From: Mytilus edulis | Taxonomy: Eukaryota; Mollusca; Bivalvia; Mytilida; Mytilidae | DNA: 64,000 bases | Assembly (NCBI RefSeq): GCF_963676685.1 | Contig: NC_092357.1 | Span: 20,674,647-20,738,646 of the forward strand | Reading direction: 5' to 3' | Shown: positions 1 to 12,908 of the stretch, in pieces | How the letters are laid out: every line of letters starts with the position of its first letter | Position numbering within the stretch: position 1 is the first letter of the stretch | Translations under genes and position numbers: made by a program | The notes under the pieces: generated by a model | Told to the model about the DNA's origin: nothing | Databases searched by the model: none | What the model saw: only the letters and a program-made list of their open reading frames with translations

Positions 1-227
1 TTATTGGATCTTCATCTTTCAGTTCCCTTCTCCGCCATTGTGAATTCTGTCAGCACCAACTATTTTTTCAGCACACTTGGAACTCGTTCAGAACACAGTT
101 CTGTCTTGATTTATTGAACTTCCGGTTTGGTTCCGTGCATTCCGATCGTCTGGAACTCGCCAACCGAGCGCATCCTTAAACGTGCGCAAATACGAACAAT
201 CTGTTATACGAACCGGTCTCACTAATT

Positions 228-305
228 AGCGACAAGAAGCGTCAAGAAGCGACAAGAAGAATAATTTAGCGACAAAAAGCGACAAGAAGCCTATTTAGCG
301 ACAAA
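228..305. repeat. Short repeats of AGCGACAAGAAG
   Basis: Five or six copies of (a)gcgacaagaagc or a close variant, some separated by aataattt or ctattt. Confidence 0.75.
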
Positions 306-663
306 AAAATCATTTTTGTTTATTCAGATTATTTATTCCAAAAAGATTTTAAAAAAAATATGCAAAATATATGCTATGAAAAGTTCATCTGACTCAAGAT
401 GATCATAAAGTCTTTAACGTTGGATAGAACCAGGCATAGATTACCTTAGTTGTATTTGGCACAACTTCTTGGAATGTTGGGTCCTCAATGCTATTAAACT
501 TTATACTTGTTTGGCTTTCTAACTATTTTGATCTGAGCGTGCCGTCACTGATGAGTTTTATGTATAGACGATGCGCGGGTCTAGCGTATCACATTTTAGT
601 CAAGAACTACAAAATCAATTTGACTGGACCAAAATAAATATAAGATAGATGTTTACTCGACTA

Positions 664-701
<38 letters not shown>

Positions 702-2060
702 GGTGTTTGGATGACAATCTCAATAAGGCAGATTTTGTTGGAGGAGGAATACAGCCGGATAACTGACAATTCATGTCATTTAAAGATTATGGCACGGAGT
801 TTGAACAAACAACCTCAGTGTTGTGCTTACAGGCTTGTGATACAGAAGATGACACGTTTAGACCACTCGAACACACAAGCCATACATTGTAACGTATTTG
901 TATTTAACAACGGCTTTACAGTTCCGAGGGGGAGTACAATTACATGATTTATTTAAACGTACTCCAAAACGTTTACCAAAGTCTTACTCTACAAGCATTA
1001 GGAAATTAGCCCTAACGGGTGTCTTAGGTTTGTAGTTGACTGTTAAGGTGGTACCTAACACTACAGGAAGATGACTCTGTAAAGTCAGCTAAACGTTTTA
1101 ATTACGTTGTGTTGTAAAAGGAAGATTAAGCTTCTCAATGATGAAATTGGTGTTTGTCAAATTGCTTTATAACAAGTGTAACCTTTCTGACAAAACGGTT
1201 GGTTCAAATTTTTTTTAAATTTTATATTTTTGTTAAAGTGTCAAAGTAAATATTTTGACAAAATTTTATGAAAATTAAACGAGCCAAATCAATTAGCATA
1301 TTAAACTAGAATGACAGAGTCAACTTAGACATAGAAATGCAATGCAAGCAGATAATATAAAAATATAATTCAAATGTTGAAATCATAACAAGATTATATA
1401 ATGTAACATACTTTAAAATATCTATAATTGTTAAAATGAAATTCTATTAAAAATTAAAGCATTTTACGCAAAGTTAAAAAATATCGTTTCTAGAATTATG
1501 TAATATTCCTCTAGATTGAACGTAAAATTTTAATCTATAACAAAAGTAATAAACGCAAGTCGGACGAATTAAACCGTGCAATTATTACAAATTGTGTTTT
1601 GATAGACAAACAGCGTTTCCGTGTTCCCTAAAGCAGCATATCTTTAATCAATTAAAAGACATAAACTTCAACCATTTTTTTCCGTAATATACCTTTTTCA
1701 CTGATATAAGACAAGTGACGAAGGCAAGAGAGCGCATACAACGCAGACATTTTTTAAAAATATTTTACCTCCAAGGGAGACAACTACTGTACCAAGAACA
1801 CCAGTTGATGAATGCTGACGCTCAAACTTGTCAGAGGCATTTACATAAACAAACCTCTAAAATCAACTTAGTACAATCCTATAGGACCCATAGACGTAAA
1901 AGCATATGATTCCTAAACTCAAGAGGCTTTTTTTTCTAGTAAAATGATTAATACGCACTGCTGTTGGGGCAATACATGTACGCTCTCTTGCATATTTGTT
2001 AGATACAAGCTTACGAAAACTAGATTTTACAGTGAAAACGATATAAATATCGTATTCTTA
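306..2060. other. No gene recognised
   Basis: AT-rich. Apart from the GATT run, the only element seen is a lone MITE-type end near 985-1013 (agcattaggaaattagc), as in 41283-41534. Confidence 0.6.
663..699. repeat. (GATT)n microsatellite
   Basis: About nine uninterrupted units. A shorter run with a gtttgttgctttacgccgca tail lies at 46421-46460. Confidence 0.95.
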
Positions 2061-2065
2061 TCGTT

Positions 2066-2165
2066 TTATTGCTGCACTGAAGACCTATTGGTGACCTTGG
2101 ACTGTTTTATGTTCTTTGTCGGGTTGTTGTCTCTTTGACACATTCTCTGTTCTTTGATCAATACG
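2066..2165 (-). repeat. Dispersed repeat family A
   Basis: Reverse copy of the gaatgtgtcaaagagacaac / aacccgaccaaagagcag family, very common in mussel DNA. Confidence 0.7.
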
Positions 2166-2494
2166 GAAAAATTCTGACAACCATCCCCGCTCACGAATTT
2201 CAATGATCTTCCCATAAAATAATATAGATAATCGATAGGGATTTCCGATGAGAAATAAAAGTAACATTGCCACATCCTTTTATTTCTTACTTGAATACAT
2301 TTTATTATATATGTTTCAATATCAAAGTAGAAACAAAGACTAAAAAAGGATTGATTTATGATAGAAAATCAACTTGTCCTTTTTTTGTTATTTCAAGTCT
2401 TCCGATTGTAGATTTCCCCGACTTTCAATGCGAACGGTGTTATAAATATTGTATTATAGTTTATACTGTATTGAATACAAGAGTTAAATTGAGG

Positions 2495-2660
2495 GTGGAA
2501 GTTGCGAATATGTCAAAAAGACAATAACCCGACCAAAGAGCAGAAAACAGCCGATGGTCACCAAAGGGTCTTCAACGCAGCGAGAAAATACTGCATCTTG
2601 AGGTGGGCCTAAGCTGGCCCCTTAATAAAAATGTGTACTAGCACTGTAAAGTGGAGTGTT
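2495..2660 (+). repeat. Dispersed repeat family A
   Basis: Forward copy: aacccgaccaaagagcagaa, tcttcaacgcagcgagaaa and aagctggccccttaa. Confidence 0.75.
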
Positions 2661-3249
2661 TGAACTAATCATTATTGAAGTCAAATTTCAAAAACATTGA
2701 AATATTAGATTTGCTATAAATTAACTCTGCACCAAGTTAACAAAATAACTATTATATTAACATAATGTTTAGCTTTGAAATCGAACAAAGCTCTCATTAT
2801 TTGCTGCTATATCTGGTATCAGGTCAACACTATATGTTATTTTAATGAAACTTTTGAAGAAATAAAAGACTCTTAAAACAAAACAAAAAAATGCGTTTAC
2901 ATGTTTAACTATACGGGATCAAAGTCTTTGAAACATTTTTTCAAATTGTGCTCTAGTACTACTTTAAAATTTAATTTGCGTTTTAGAATGATGTTGTCAT
3001 TTATCATGTCCCAAAAGTCTTTGTAAGATTAAGGGGAAAGAACACAATATACGACTAACACTACCATTTCAACAACACGGTAGATACATGCGCAGTCTAA
3101 ACCGTGTTATCTAAATTCAATTGGTTCTTATTTAATCTGAATTATAAAGACAAATGCATGTTAACTTATCTTATAAACTTAATTTATTTTAGAAATGGTT
3201 AGACTAGACGTTTGATAAATAGAGATGTCACATATACACGTACATGTAT

Positions 3250-3410
3250 GTTAGTAGGCAGGGGGCGGATCTAGCCATTTTTAAAAAGGGAATCAAAACC
3301 CAGAATAACAAGGGGGTGTTGTTCCCCATTTAAATGCATTGATCGTCTAAAAATTGGTGTTCCAACCCCGAATCCCCCTCCCTCCGAACCCGCCGCTGGT
3401 AAAAAAGCAA
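3250..3410 (+). mobile_element. Family E MITE (GGCGGATCCAGCC type)
   Basis: ggggcggatctagccatttt with cccatttaaatgcattgatc. One end matches the copies at 20.5, 40.0 and 42.5 kb. Confidence 0.6.
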
Positions 3411-3577
3411 TCCAACAACACAAAAAAAAAAAAAAACATAAAAGATATGTGTCCAACAACAAACAGAAAAGAAAGTAGCAATATGAACATGTCATGATAA
3501 AAAAAAACACAGAAAAAAGTTGAACGTGCAAGAAAGTTGTACATAGAATCATATTCAAAACAGTGTAGCTGTGGCCA

Positions 3578-3955
3578 TTGATTGACAACCTTAAATTATC
3601 CCATTGACTGGGGTAGATTAGGTGAACGTGTGTCCGTAACGACAACTGCTCACTACTTACTTATTATAGATTTTAAACGGTGGGGTCACCAAAGGTTTTT
3701 AACGCCTTTAATATTAAAATAATTCGAAAAATTAATCAGGAATAATTTTATGTTTTGATTTATATTATTGATATAAATCAAAACATCGTGTTATTCCTGA
3801 TTAGTTTTTCTAATTTCTTTATTTAGGTGTTGAGAACCTTTTGTGGCCCCACAGTTTAAGTGCCTTTAACAAGTACATAGTGAGCAGCGGTTGTTACAGA
3901 CAAACGTTCACATAATCTGCCCCAGTCAATGGGATAATTTGAGGTCGTTAATCAA
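3578..3955. mobile_element. Long palindromic MITE, about 378 bp
   Basis: Two arms of about 185 bp are inverted copies with scattered mismatches (outer ends around attatcccattgactgggg) and meet at a near-perfect palindrome at 3752-3784. No coding capacity. Confidence 0.8.
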
Positions 3956-5760
3956 TTAAAAAAAATAGTTTCTCCGCATACCTGTAGTTTTTTCAAGTAG
4001 TAAAATATATAATTACTGTTTGTATCAAATGAAACCTTCAGAACGAGAGATCATTGCAGACCTCTTGTTTAAAAAAGTTGAAATTGAGACAGGAGGGCAT
4101 ATTTGCCCTGTTGCTCAGATCAGAGGTACCTGCTTTTGTACTGCCCAAAATTCGGCCCTCTAATATGCAATTAAAATTATATTATGTTTTTCAACACAGA
4201 TATGGAAAAGATATAGTTTTGACATGAAATGAGGCTAACTTTTTATCTAAACTTAGGACAAAGTTTTTATGAATGTTTATATTGAGGAATATAACATAGA
4301 AAGCAAGAAGGCTTTGCATTAGCGGTGTTATTCCCAAAGTAGCAAACATTGATCAAATGGTATTATCTGCAATAAAACAAGTAGTGTTTTCGTGAACATT
4401 TTAAACTCTTGTTCATATGTATTGAGACAAGGTTTTGATTTCTTCTGATTACTAGTTCTGTCATAAAAATAAGGACATATGATTTGTATTATAAAGGTAC
4501 TTACCAAACAAATGGTGGGAATCAAATATGAGTACATGTACAGGGACTAAATCCTTTAAAATAGCAATTCAATGTCATATTCTCAGCATTGAAAGATCTA
4601 ATACAATTACGAAATTGTTCAAACATCTCTAGATCTATTGGGGACTTGTGAAAAGTTTTATGTATCTGTTCAAAAATGTAGGTGACCTATAATACTCACT
4701 GTCAATTAAATACTTTACAGATTTCTGACATTTTTCTTTTTTGTCACTTTCTCCTCAACTATGTCTGACAAAACCTTAACCATTCAATGCATACAGATAA
4801 ACTGCGATAGTTTTTAGTTCTGAGAATTGGTAACTATTCATGCTTTGCCTATTTCACATTCATTTTAAAAAAGCATTTGTTGTCTTTATTAAAACTGGAG
4901 CAACTGCATGCCCCTTAAATATAAGTATAGCAGTTTTTTTTAAAAGAATCGTTAAATGGTCAACTACAATATATACATCAACTACAATATACTGGTGTAC
5001 TTACAGTTGGTCAAAGTTTCCAAAGTAATTAAGAGACACCAGCCTCGTTGTGAAAAGTAGATATTCAAGAATGGAATTAATTGCCAAGCGAATTATATAA
5101 ACGGGACCTCTACATGTATGCAAGTAGATAGATGCACTTATGTTACTGAGAATTAGAACGGTTTTGTTTTATAGGACGAAACATTAATGTATACTCATTA
5201 TGTAATTTAATATTTGCATTTCTATAATTCATATCAAATGGGGTTGTAAAGTATAATAAATGGGAGGAGCTTAATGTTATTGTAAACTCTATATACTCCT
5301 TTACCAATTTGGAGTTTCCAACTTATGGTGACGTAAACATTTGAAATGCAGGAAAAATGGAAAGACTATGTAAAATGTGTCTACGTGTAAAACGATAGTG
5401 TTTCTATCGAACGGTTTAAACTTTATACAAACCGAATTCTAATATTTTCTGACACGACCGTCCTGTTTTATACGGTACCTCTGCGCGGTAAGGTTCTACC
5501 AGGTTAAAAAAAAATAAAAATAAAAAAAAAATAAAACTTCAAAAAACATTAATATCTTCATAAAACTTTTATCAGCAAATGAAAATTCTTGACTTATGCC
5601 TGATTTACTTTTTCCTGATGTTTTTGAGAATTAGAATCGGCGAAAGAAAAAAATATGAAAAGGAGAAGAAAATAAATCGGCTTTATCCTTCTGTATATAC
5701 TTATTTGATAAACTATGTAATTGAACATACTAGACTTAGTCTTGTATGATTTTTAATTTT
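3956..5760. other. No gene recognised
   Basis: AT-rich sequence with poly-A stretches (5505-5537) and short frames without protein character. Confidence 0.6.
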
Positions 5761-5764
5761 AGTT

Positions 5765-5950
5765 TCTTGTGTATAATTCGGAGTTTAGTATGACGTCCAT
5801 TATCACTGTACCAGTATACATAAGTTTAGGGGCCAGCTGAAGGACACCTACGGGTGCGGGAATTCTCGCTACATTGAAGACCCATTGGTGGCCTTCGACT
5901 GTTGTCTGCTCTATGGTCGGGTTGTTGTCGCTTAGACACATTCCCTATTT
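5765..5950 (-). repeat. Dispersed repeat family A
   Basis: Reverse copy, the fullest here. It includes the distal part ending in cggagtttagtatgacgtcc. Confidence 0.75.
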
Positions 5951-6160
5951 CCTTTCTCAATTTTATTACAAACTTCAGCTTTTCTGTAAATAATTAGATG
6001 AATAGGAGAATAAAGTAAACAGTTGTAATCGTACTTCAAACTAGTCGTACGTCATAGTATATATCGAACCAGTCCCTAGATTTCTTTCCGATCAATAGTG
6101 CTATTTAAAAGGAACAAGCTTTACTAAAACTACTTGGTAAAGATGTTCTTAAATACTAAA

Positions 6161-6300
6161 ATTGAGAATGTAAATGGGGAATGTGTCAAAGAGACAACAA
6201 CTCGCCCAAAGAGAAAAAAAACCCAGCTAAAGGCCATCTGAATGGGTCTTCAACACAGCGAGAACTTCCGACCCGGAGGCGGGCTTCAGCTACAAAAATG
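6161..6300 (+). repeat. Dispersed repeat family A
   Basis: Forward copy starting attgagaatgtaaatgggga. The 139-codon frame at 6242-6661 is made from this copy and the next. Confidence 0.75.
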
Positions 6301-6482
6301 TATCTTTGCGAAAACTGTTTTCATAGCATTGGCACATACACAGCATGACCCATTCGTCTCCGGGGTCGTCGTTCGGAAACCGATAAGACAACGTAAGTTA
6401 AATATGACAACTAGAAAAAGGTGCATGGTCTTCTTCTTTTTTTTATACACAAGCTCAAAACAGCGTAACAAAGTTGAATATA

Positions 6483-6610
6483 CAATTGAGAATGGAAATG
6501 GGGAATGTCCGAAATCCACCAATGGGTCTGCAACACATCGAGAAAAATCCTGCACCGGAGGCGGACTTGAGCTGGTCCCTAAACTATATGTATTGGTTGT
6601 TATCTCCTTA
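6483..6610 (+). repeat. Dispersed repeat family A
   Basis: Forward copy with an internal deletion; keeps the ggaatgt start and the ggcggacttgagctggtccc end. Confidence 0.7.
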
Positions 6611-7543
6611 TATCTGAGGTACGTCAGCCCCGAGAAAATCACAGTCTTGACTACATTATGATTTCCATAAAAGTAATAAACATTGATTTTATCTTTTTCT
6701 TGTTTTTAAAAATACAATTATGTCTGATTATACAGGAATGGTGTTATTATCTCATTTTTTCCACAAGATGTTTTAAAATAATGGGTTTAGAATGAAATCA
6801 AAATTGCGTCTATTTTTCCGTATAATCAAAATTGGCCATCGTTTTTATATGGCATTATGGATCACTACTATCTTGCCTATTTTTCTGTGTAACTTGCCAA
6901 ACACAACCTCAACTTTATGTCGATAGGGGATTACACTTCTACGTAAATAAATATGTAGCACTCAATCAGGAATGATATATAAATATTACAATTCATTATA
7001 GATATATAGAACCAAATGCCAGATGACAATTTACCTAGCCTTGATGATAAGCATACCAACTGTCATTTATTAATTTTAACAAAAAAGCGAGAAACGAATT
7101 AAGATATAAACTATAATAGCCAGGGCTATTAATTTTTTGTATGACGTGTAGAAAAATCTGTCCGTTCGGAACAAATCTCGTGATATACATTTTTTTAGAT
7201 CATCAATACCTCCCCGTATGTGTCTGTATTTGTGAACTTCAAACCATTTAATACGGACATAATGGTCTATGACAGGACCACAATATACGGTCACCAGACA
7301 CTGCCAAGTAACAATTTATCCTCACTGATGCATTTTTAGATTTATTGAGACCATCCAAATGCTCGCAGACTCAAGCTGGCGACCAATACAGCGACCAATC
7401 AAGCTAACCACCAATTATATCGACCACTCTAGTAAGCAAGGATAATCAACTTGTCAAAGTTTCCGGGATCTTTGTTCGGAACTCGATAAGACCAAGAAAG
7501 TTAAATAAGATAATTAGAAAAAAGAAATTTTGTCTTTTTCGTT

Positions 7544-7575
<32 letters not shown>

Positions 7576-7607
7576 CAAGATCAATTCAGTGTAATACAGT
7601 CGGATAT

Positions 7608-7790
7608 CAAATTGAGAATGGAATTGGGAATGTGTCAAAGAGACAGCAACCCGACCGAGAGCAGAAAACAGCCGAAAGCCATCAAAGGGTTTTCAACACA
7701 GCGATAAAATCCCGCAATCGGTGGCGGGTTTTAGCTGGCACTTTGACAGAAATGTGTACTACGTCAGTGAAAATAGACGTCATATAAAAC
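7608..7790 (+). repeat. Dispersed repeat family A
   Basis: Forward copy preceded by a run of about 30 T; abuts a family B copy. Confidence 0.75.
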
Positions 7791-7792
7791 TC

Positions 7793-7960
7793 TAATATAA
7801 AAAAAAGAAGATGTGGTATACTTTCCAATGAGACAACTCTCCACCAGGGACCAAAATAACACAGATATTAACAGCTATAGGTCACGGTACGGCCTTCAAC
7901 AATGATCAACGCCCAAACCGCATAGTCCGTTATAAAAGGCCACGAAAGATCAATTTGGTT
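7793..7960 (+). repeat. Dispersed repeat family B
   Basis: Family B is marked by aagaagatgtggtatgattg, ccaatgagacaactctccac and ggccttcaacaatga. This copy has those three marks in order. Confidence 0.75.
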
Positions 7961-8769
7961 TGAGTGATTTATTCCATATAAGCATATTACACTATTAAAT
8001 CTAATCAGACAGTTGAATACAGGTAAATGATCTGATTTCTCCTTCTTTAATTTCTTATCTTGTTTATTTGTTTTAATATTTATGCAGATGTAGGAATTAG
8101 GTTTCGTAGGTTTATTGTTATCAAAGAAGATAATTTTGGAATCAATATAATAACCTGGAATCTTCTTTTGTTTGCATGTATTTTGGGAAAACCCACCATT
8201 GAGCTATTTAAATGAAAATCTGATACTGTGCATATATATGTTCTTTAGTACTTCATACATAATTTGTGGGGCTGGATAGGAGTCTTTCATTTCTTTAATC
8301 TTTAATTTTTTTTTACCATTTTTCAATTTTCTTAATTTATTTTGCTAATTATCCTCTATTTTTGTTTTATTAATTTGGTTTATTTTGTTTCACTATCCTT
8401 CATCATGATTTATCGGCTTATTTGTTTATGTTGATTCTTTATTTTCCCCTTTATTCTGCAAACCCCATATATACCCTGTAATACTACTTTTTTCTTTAAC
8501 CTTCTTACACATAATATTAGTTTACACAATACGTGTCTCTTTGTAGTGTTTTCTTTTACACATCATTAATATCAATTTCATCATCAATTAGACCACAACA
8601 CCTATTTATTCTCTTGATTAATAAATTATTCAATTGTCATACATGGTTCTTTATTTGGACTTGGTATTCCTTGTTAGTAAAATGGGAATCCGAAAACCCA
8701 AATTTTATCATATTAATAGAAGATAATGTAATGGTAGGGCGTAGACCTTTCGTCTTTAAATTATCTGTA

Positions 8770-8795
8770 CAAGGATTTGTATATACAAATCCTTG
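8770..8795. repeat. Perfect 26-bp palindrome
   Basis: caaggatttgtat and its exact reverse complement are fused with no spacer, inside a longer stretch of weaker symmetry. Confidence 0.85.
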
Positions 8796-9228
8796 CACTG
8801 GACAATCATTTTTCGACTTTAATAAAAAAAAAAATATACAATAACATATTTTCTTACATAACAAACAATGGAAAGATATTTTAAAACTCTTAGACTAATG
8901 CTTAATTTTACTTATTTCTTACTTTTTTTTAATAAGAGAAAAGACAAAATCAATGGTATACGCCCTAGCATTTACATTATCTTATATTAATATCTATTAA
9001 TAATATCAATAAAAGTGTGCATGTGTGTTAAAGTATAATACATTGCACTCTGTAATGTGTTTTTGCAGTATACATACACGGAAGGCACAGAGCTTTAACA
9101 AGAATAAGACATTTATTTCAGGATAAAATTAATTAAGAAAATTCAAAATATACATTTCATGCACAAAAAATATGACCTGTTGGTTGGAATTACTGTTATA
9201 ATTTTCATATTTATTTCTTTTTTTTCAG

Positions 9229-9255
9229 GTGGGGGTGGGGGTGGGGGTGGGGTGG
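9229..9255 (+). repeat. (GGGGGT)n run, G-quadruplex-type sequence
   Basis: Three G5 tracts and one G4 tract separated by single T, preceded by a T-rich stretch and cag. Confidence 0.9.
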
Positions 9256-9535
9256 CAGTGGATACGAGTGATATCCCCATCCATCTATTGCATTTATATT
9301 GGGCATCAACACAACGAAGTTATAGAATGTACGTGATATTACGAAAAATCATTGATTATTTTCGATTTGTAAAAAACTATAATACTTGAATGATAGATAT
9401 TTGTCCAAAAAGGCATAATTGAACGAGTGTCTTCTAACGATAAGGGGGTTTCCGATTTGTAAAGACGTCATTTGTTGATTATTGATGATTAATTTACACG
9501 CTAATTACATATGTTTTATCTATTAAACTATTTTT

Positions 9536-10770
9536 TATTAAACGACGTAGGAATAAACATAAAACGATATACAGGACTATGATCAGCTGATAAACTTTTT
9601 TTTTTATTAAACCTCGTAGGAATAAACATAATGCGATGTAACTGTACTGTGATCAGCTGATACATTTTTTTTTTATTAAACCACGTATGAATAAACATAA
9701 TACGACATGCAGTACTGTGATCAGCTGATAAACTTTTTTTTTATTAAACCACGTAGGAGTAAACAAAATGCGATCAGCTTATAAACTTTTTTATTAAACC
9801 ACGTAGGAATAAACATAACACGACATACAGTACAGTGATCAGCTGATAAACTTTTTTTTATTAAACCACGTAGGAATAAACATAATACGATATACAGTAC
9901 TGTGATCAGCTGATAAACTTTTTTTTTATTAAACCACGTAGGAATAAACATAATACGATATACAGTACTGTGATCAGCTGATAAACTTTTTTTTATTAAA
10001 CCACGTAGGAATTAACATAATACGATATACAGTACTGTGATCAGCTGATAAACCTTTTTATTAAACCTCGTAGGAATAAACATAATACGATATACAGTAC
10101 TGTGATCAGCTGATAAACTTTTTTTTATTAAACCACGTAGGAATAAAACATAATACGATATACAGTACTGTGATCAGCTGATAAACTCTTTTATTAAACC
10201 TCGTAGGAATAATCAAAATACGATATACAGTACTGTGATCAGCTGATAAACCTTTTTTTTTTATTAAACCTCGTAGGAATAAACAAAATACGATATACAG
10301 TACTGTGATCAGCTGATAAACTTTTTTTTATTAAACCACGTAGGAATAAACATAATACGATATACAGTACTGTGATCAGCTGATAAACTTGTTTTATTAA
10401 ACCTCGTATGATCACAGTACTGTATATCGTATTATGTTTATTCCTTCGAGGTTTAATAAAAAAAAAAGGTTTATCAGTTGATCACAGTACTGTATGTCGA
10501 ATTATGTTTATTCCTACGTGGTTTAATAAAAAAAGGTTTATCAGCTGATCAAAGTACTGTATGTCGAATTATGTTTATTCCTACGTGGTTTGATAGAAAT
10601 AGTTTATCAGCTGATCACGGTACCGATATCGTATTTTGTTTAATTCTACGTGGTTTAATAATACAATGATCAGCTGATAAACTTTTTTTTTATTAAACCT
10701 CGTAGGAATAAACATAATACGATATACAGTACTGTGATCAGCTGATAAACTTTTTTTTATTAAACCACTT
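9536..10770. repeat. Tandem array of a 65-70-bp unit, with an inverted block
   Basis: About 14 direct units of the type ttattaaaccacgtagga...tgatcagctgataaac run to about 10405. About four units in the opposite orientation follow (10405-10660), then direct units resume. Each unit carries tgatcagctgat and a T-run of varying length. Confidence 0.93.
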
Positions 10771-10776
10771 AATGAA

Positions 10777-10864
10777 GAAATAACATAAAAAAAATTGGTG
10801 CACACTGAATAACGCGCGTAGCGGGTTATTTTAACAGTGTGCATCACATTTTTTATGTTATTTC
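10777..10864. mobile_element. Short palindromic (hairpin) element in the tandem array
   Basis: Arms gaaataacataaaaaaaa and gtgcacactg are mirrored by cagtgtgcatcac and ttttttatgttatttc, around a centre with aataacgcgc/gcgggttatt. MITE-like; the family is unknown to me. Confidence 0.6.
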
Positions 10865-11040
10865 GAATAGACAGGAAAATATTACAGTCATTTCTTATAA
10901 TTTAATTCTAAATTTCATTTTAAACCTTAGAAAACCATGAAAAAACGTTGATGACGTCACGGTCACATGTCTAAATTATGTCTATTGGCTCATAACAAAA
11001 TAACGTCAGCCAATCAGAAGACGCGTTACATCCAAAATTA

Positions 11041-11235
11041 ATTTATGTAGGAATAAACAAAATACGATATACAGTACTATGATTAGCTGATAAACCTTTT
11101 TTTTTTATTTAACCACGTAGGAATAAACATAATACGATATACAGTACTGTGATCAGCTGATAAACGTTTTTTTATTAAACCACGTAGGAATTATCATAAT
11201 ACGATAAACAGTACTTTGATAAGCTGATAATAGTC
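11041..11235. repeat. Detached part of the 65-70-bp array
   Basis: Three more direct units, separated from the main array by 270 bases that hold a hairpin element and unrelated sequence. This looks like an insertion into a once continuous array. Confidence 0.88.
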
Positions 11236-12439
11236 TTTATCGTGAAAACAATTTCTGTTCTTGTAATATATCTTATAATTTAATAAGATAAGAATGATGA
11301 TTTCAGAAACTTAATTCCAAAAATCAAACCAAATATCTCTATCTGTTGCAAAGATATACTAGATAGATATTTTTAAGAGATACAAAGAAAATTATGAATG
11401 GCATTAATCTTGGTACAAAAAAGCCACTCAAACTACAGTGTACCTCATTTTTATATTTTCAAATGAATTTGTCCATTTATTCTTCGCTATATTCTATTTT
11501 TGTTTTATCCGTGATTCTTTATTCTTTATTTTTGAGCACTTCATTTTTACCTATTCTTTATTTTCATCAGGATGTATTATTCTCAATTCATTAACTTTCT
11601 CAGTTTGCCCTAAGGCTTTAATCTGGACTTTTTTTTATCATTATTCTCGTTATTCTACCCAGGGACTTTCTATACTACATATACAAATGTAACTTAGAAT
11701 AAAAGTCCCTGTTCCAGCACTCCAATAATCTCTATTCTTTATATTTCCGCACCCAATTTTACTTTAATCTTTATTTTTTGATCTAATTATTTTTTTTTCA
11801 CCCCTTTATTCTGCATTTTTGTTGTTCAATATTCTCTATTCTGAAAACCCTACCAAGCTTCATGACATGTGAACAAATCTGTGTTAGTTTATAGGAACGT
11901 GTCAAGCTGTTTTCTAAAAATAACTAAACTTAGTTCCCGCTTGTAGTGCTTACTTGTCGATCTGGAAAGTGACTGCCATTTATCATATTTCCTTTGACTT
12001 CTTGAAAATGAATCCAAAAAATTAATTTAAAATACCAAATACATTTTATAAACTTTAGCCTTCATAATGCAAATATGGATACAATGACATTTTTAATACG
12101 TTTAGATTTAGAAATTATAAACAAGGGTATTCTAAATATAACTACAAGGGCATTTAAAATATTATTTCAAACAATGTCTAACCTTGCGACTTCAACAATT
12201 TCTTAGAAATTAATTTCCATTGCAATAAAAATGCGTAGCGTATATCTTCAAAGTTTATAATTGCCCTCTTGTTATACATCCTTCCTTGTTTTAATACAAG
12301 AAAACGGAAAGACGGAAATAGGCAGGACGTACAGGAGTTTTGAGTATAAAAAAGGCAGGATGATGCGCCACAGTGCCAAAAAACCAAATCAGGATGACAA
12401 TTCATTTAAAAATAGTCTGGATAAACTTATAAAACAAAA
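11236..12439. other. No gene recognised
   Basis: T-rich with many ttctttatttt phrases (11430-11840), like 8270-8480; possibly the same degraded low-complexity repeat. Confidence 0.55.
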
Positions 12440-12908
12440 ATGTGTCCAAAGTACACAGATGCCCCATTCGCACTATCATTTTACATGTTTAATGTTTAAT
12501 GGACCGTAAAATTGGGTAAAAAATCTAATTTGACATCAAAATAAGAAAGATCATACCATAGGGAACATGTGTACTAAGTTTCAAGATGATTGGACTTCAA
12601 CTTCATCAAAAACTACCTTGACCAAAAACTTTAACCTGAAACTTGCACTTTCATTTTCTATGCTCAGTGGACCGTGAAATTGGGGTCTAAAGTCTTATTT
12701 GGCTTTAAAATTAGAAAGTTCATATAACAAGCAAGATGTGTACTAAGTTTCAAATCGATTGGACTTCAGCTTCATCAAAAACTACCTTGACCAAAAACTT
12801 TAACTTGAAGCGAACGAACGGCCGAACGGTACGACGAACGAACGGACAGACGAACTGAGACACAAATCAGAAAACATAATGGCCCTCTACTATCATAGGT
12901 GGGCATAA
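12440..12908 (+). repeat. Dispersed mollusc repeat (family H) with two internal copies
   Basis: Two halves of about 190 bp share atgtgtactaagtttcaa, attggacttcaac/gc and aaactaccttgaccaaaaac. It ends with gaacgaacgg repeats and ataatggccctctactatca. It truncates relic gene copy A. Confidence 0.75.

Larger units (their letters stand above)
7961..9535. other. No gene recognised
   Basis: T-rich on the plus strand (8270-8620); holds the palindrome at 8770 and the G-run at 9229. Confidence 0.6.

Noticed and set aside
3271-3645. 124-codon minus-strand frame
   Set aside because: Spans a family E repeat and one arm of the foldback element; low-complexity Phe-rich text from A-runs.
6242-6661. Overlapping frames of 139 and 118 codons on both strands
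   Set aside because: Built from two family A repeat copies; both strands open by chance.
9721-10847. Frames across the 65-70-bp array
   Set aside because: They change with the array period and T-run length and have no start or motif conservation.
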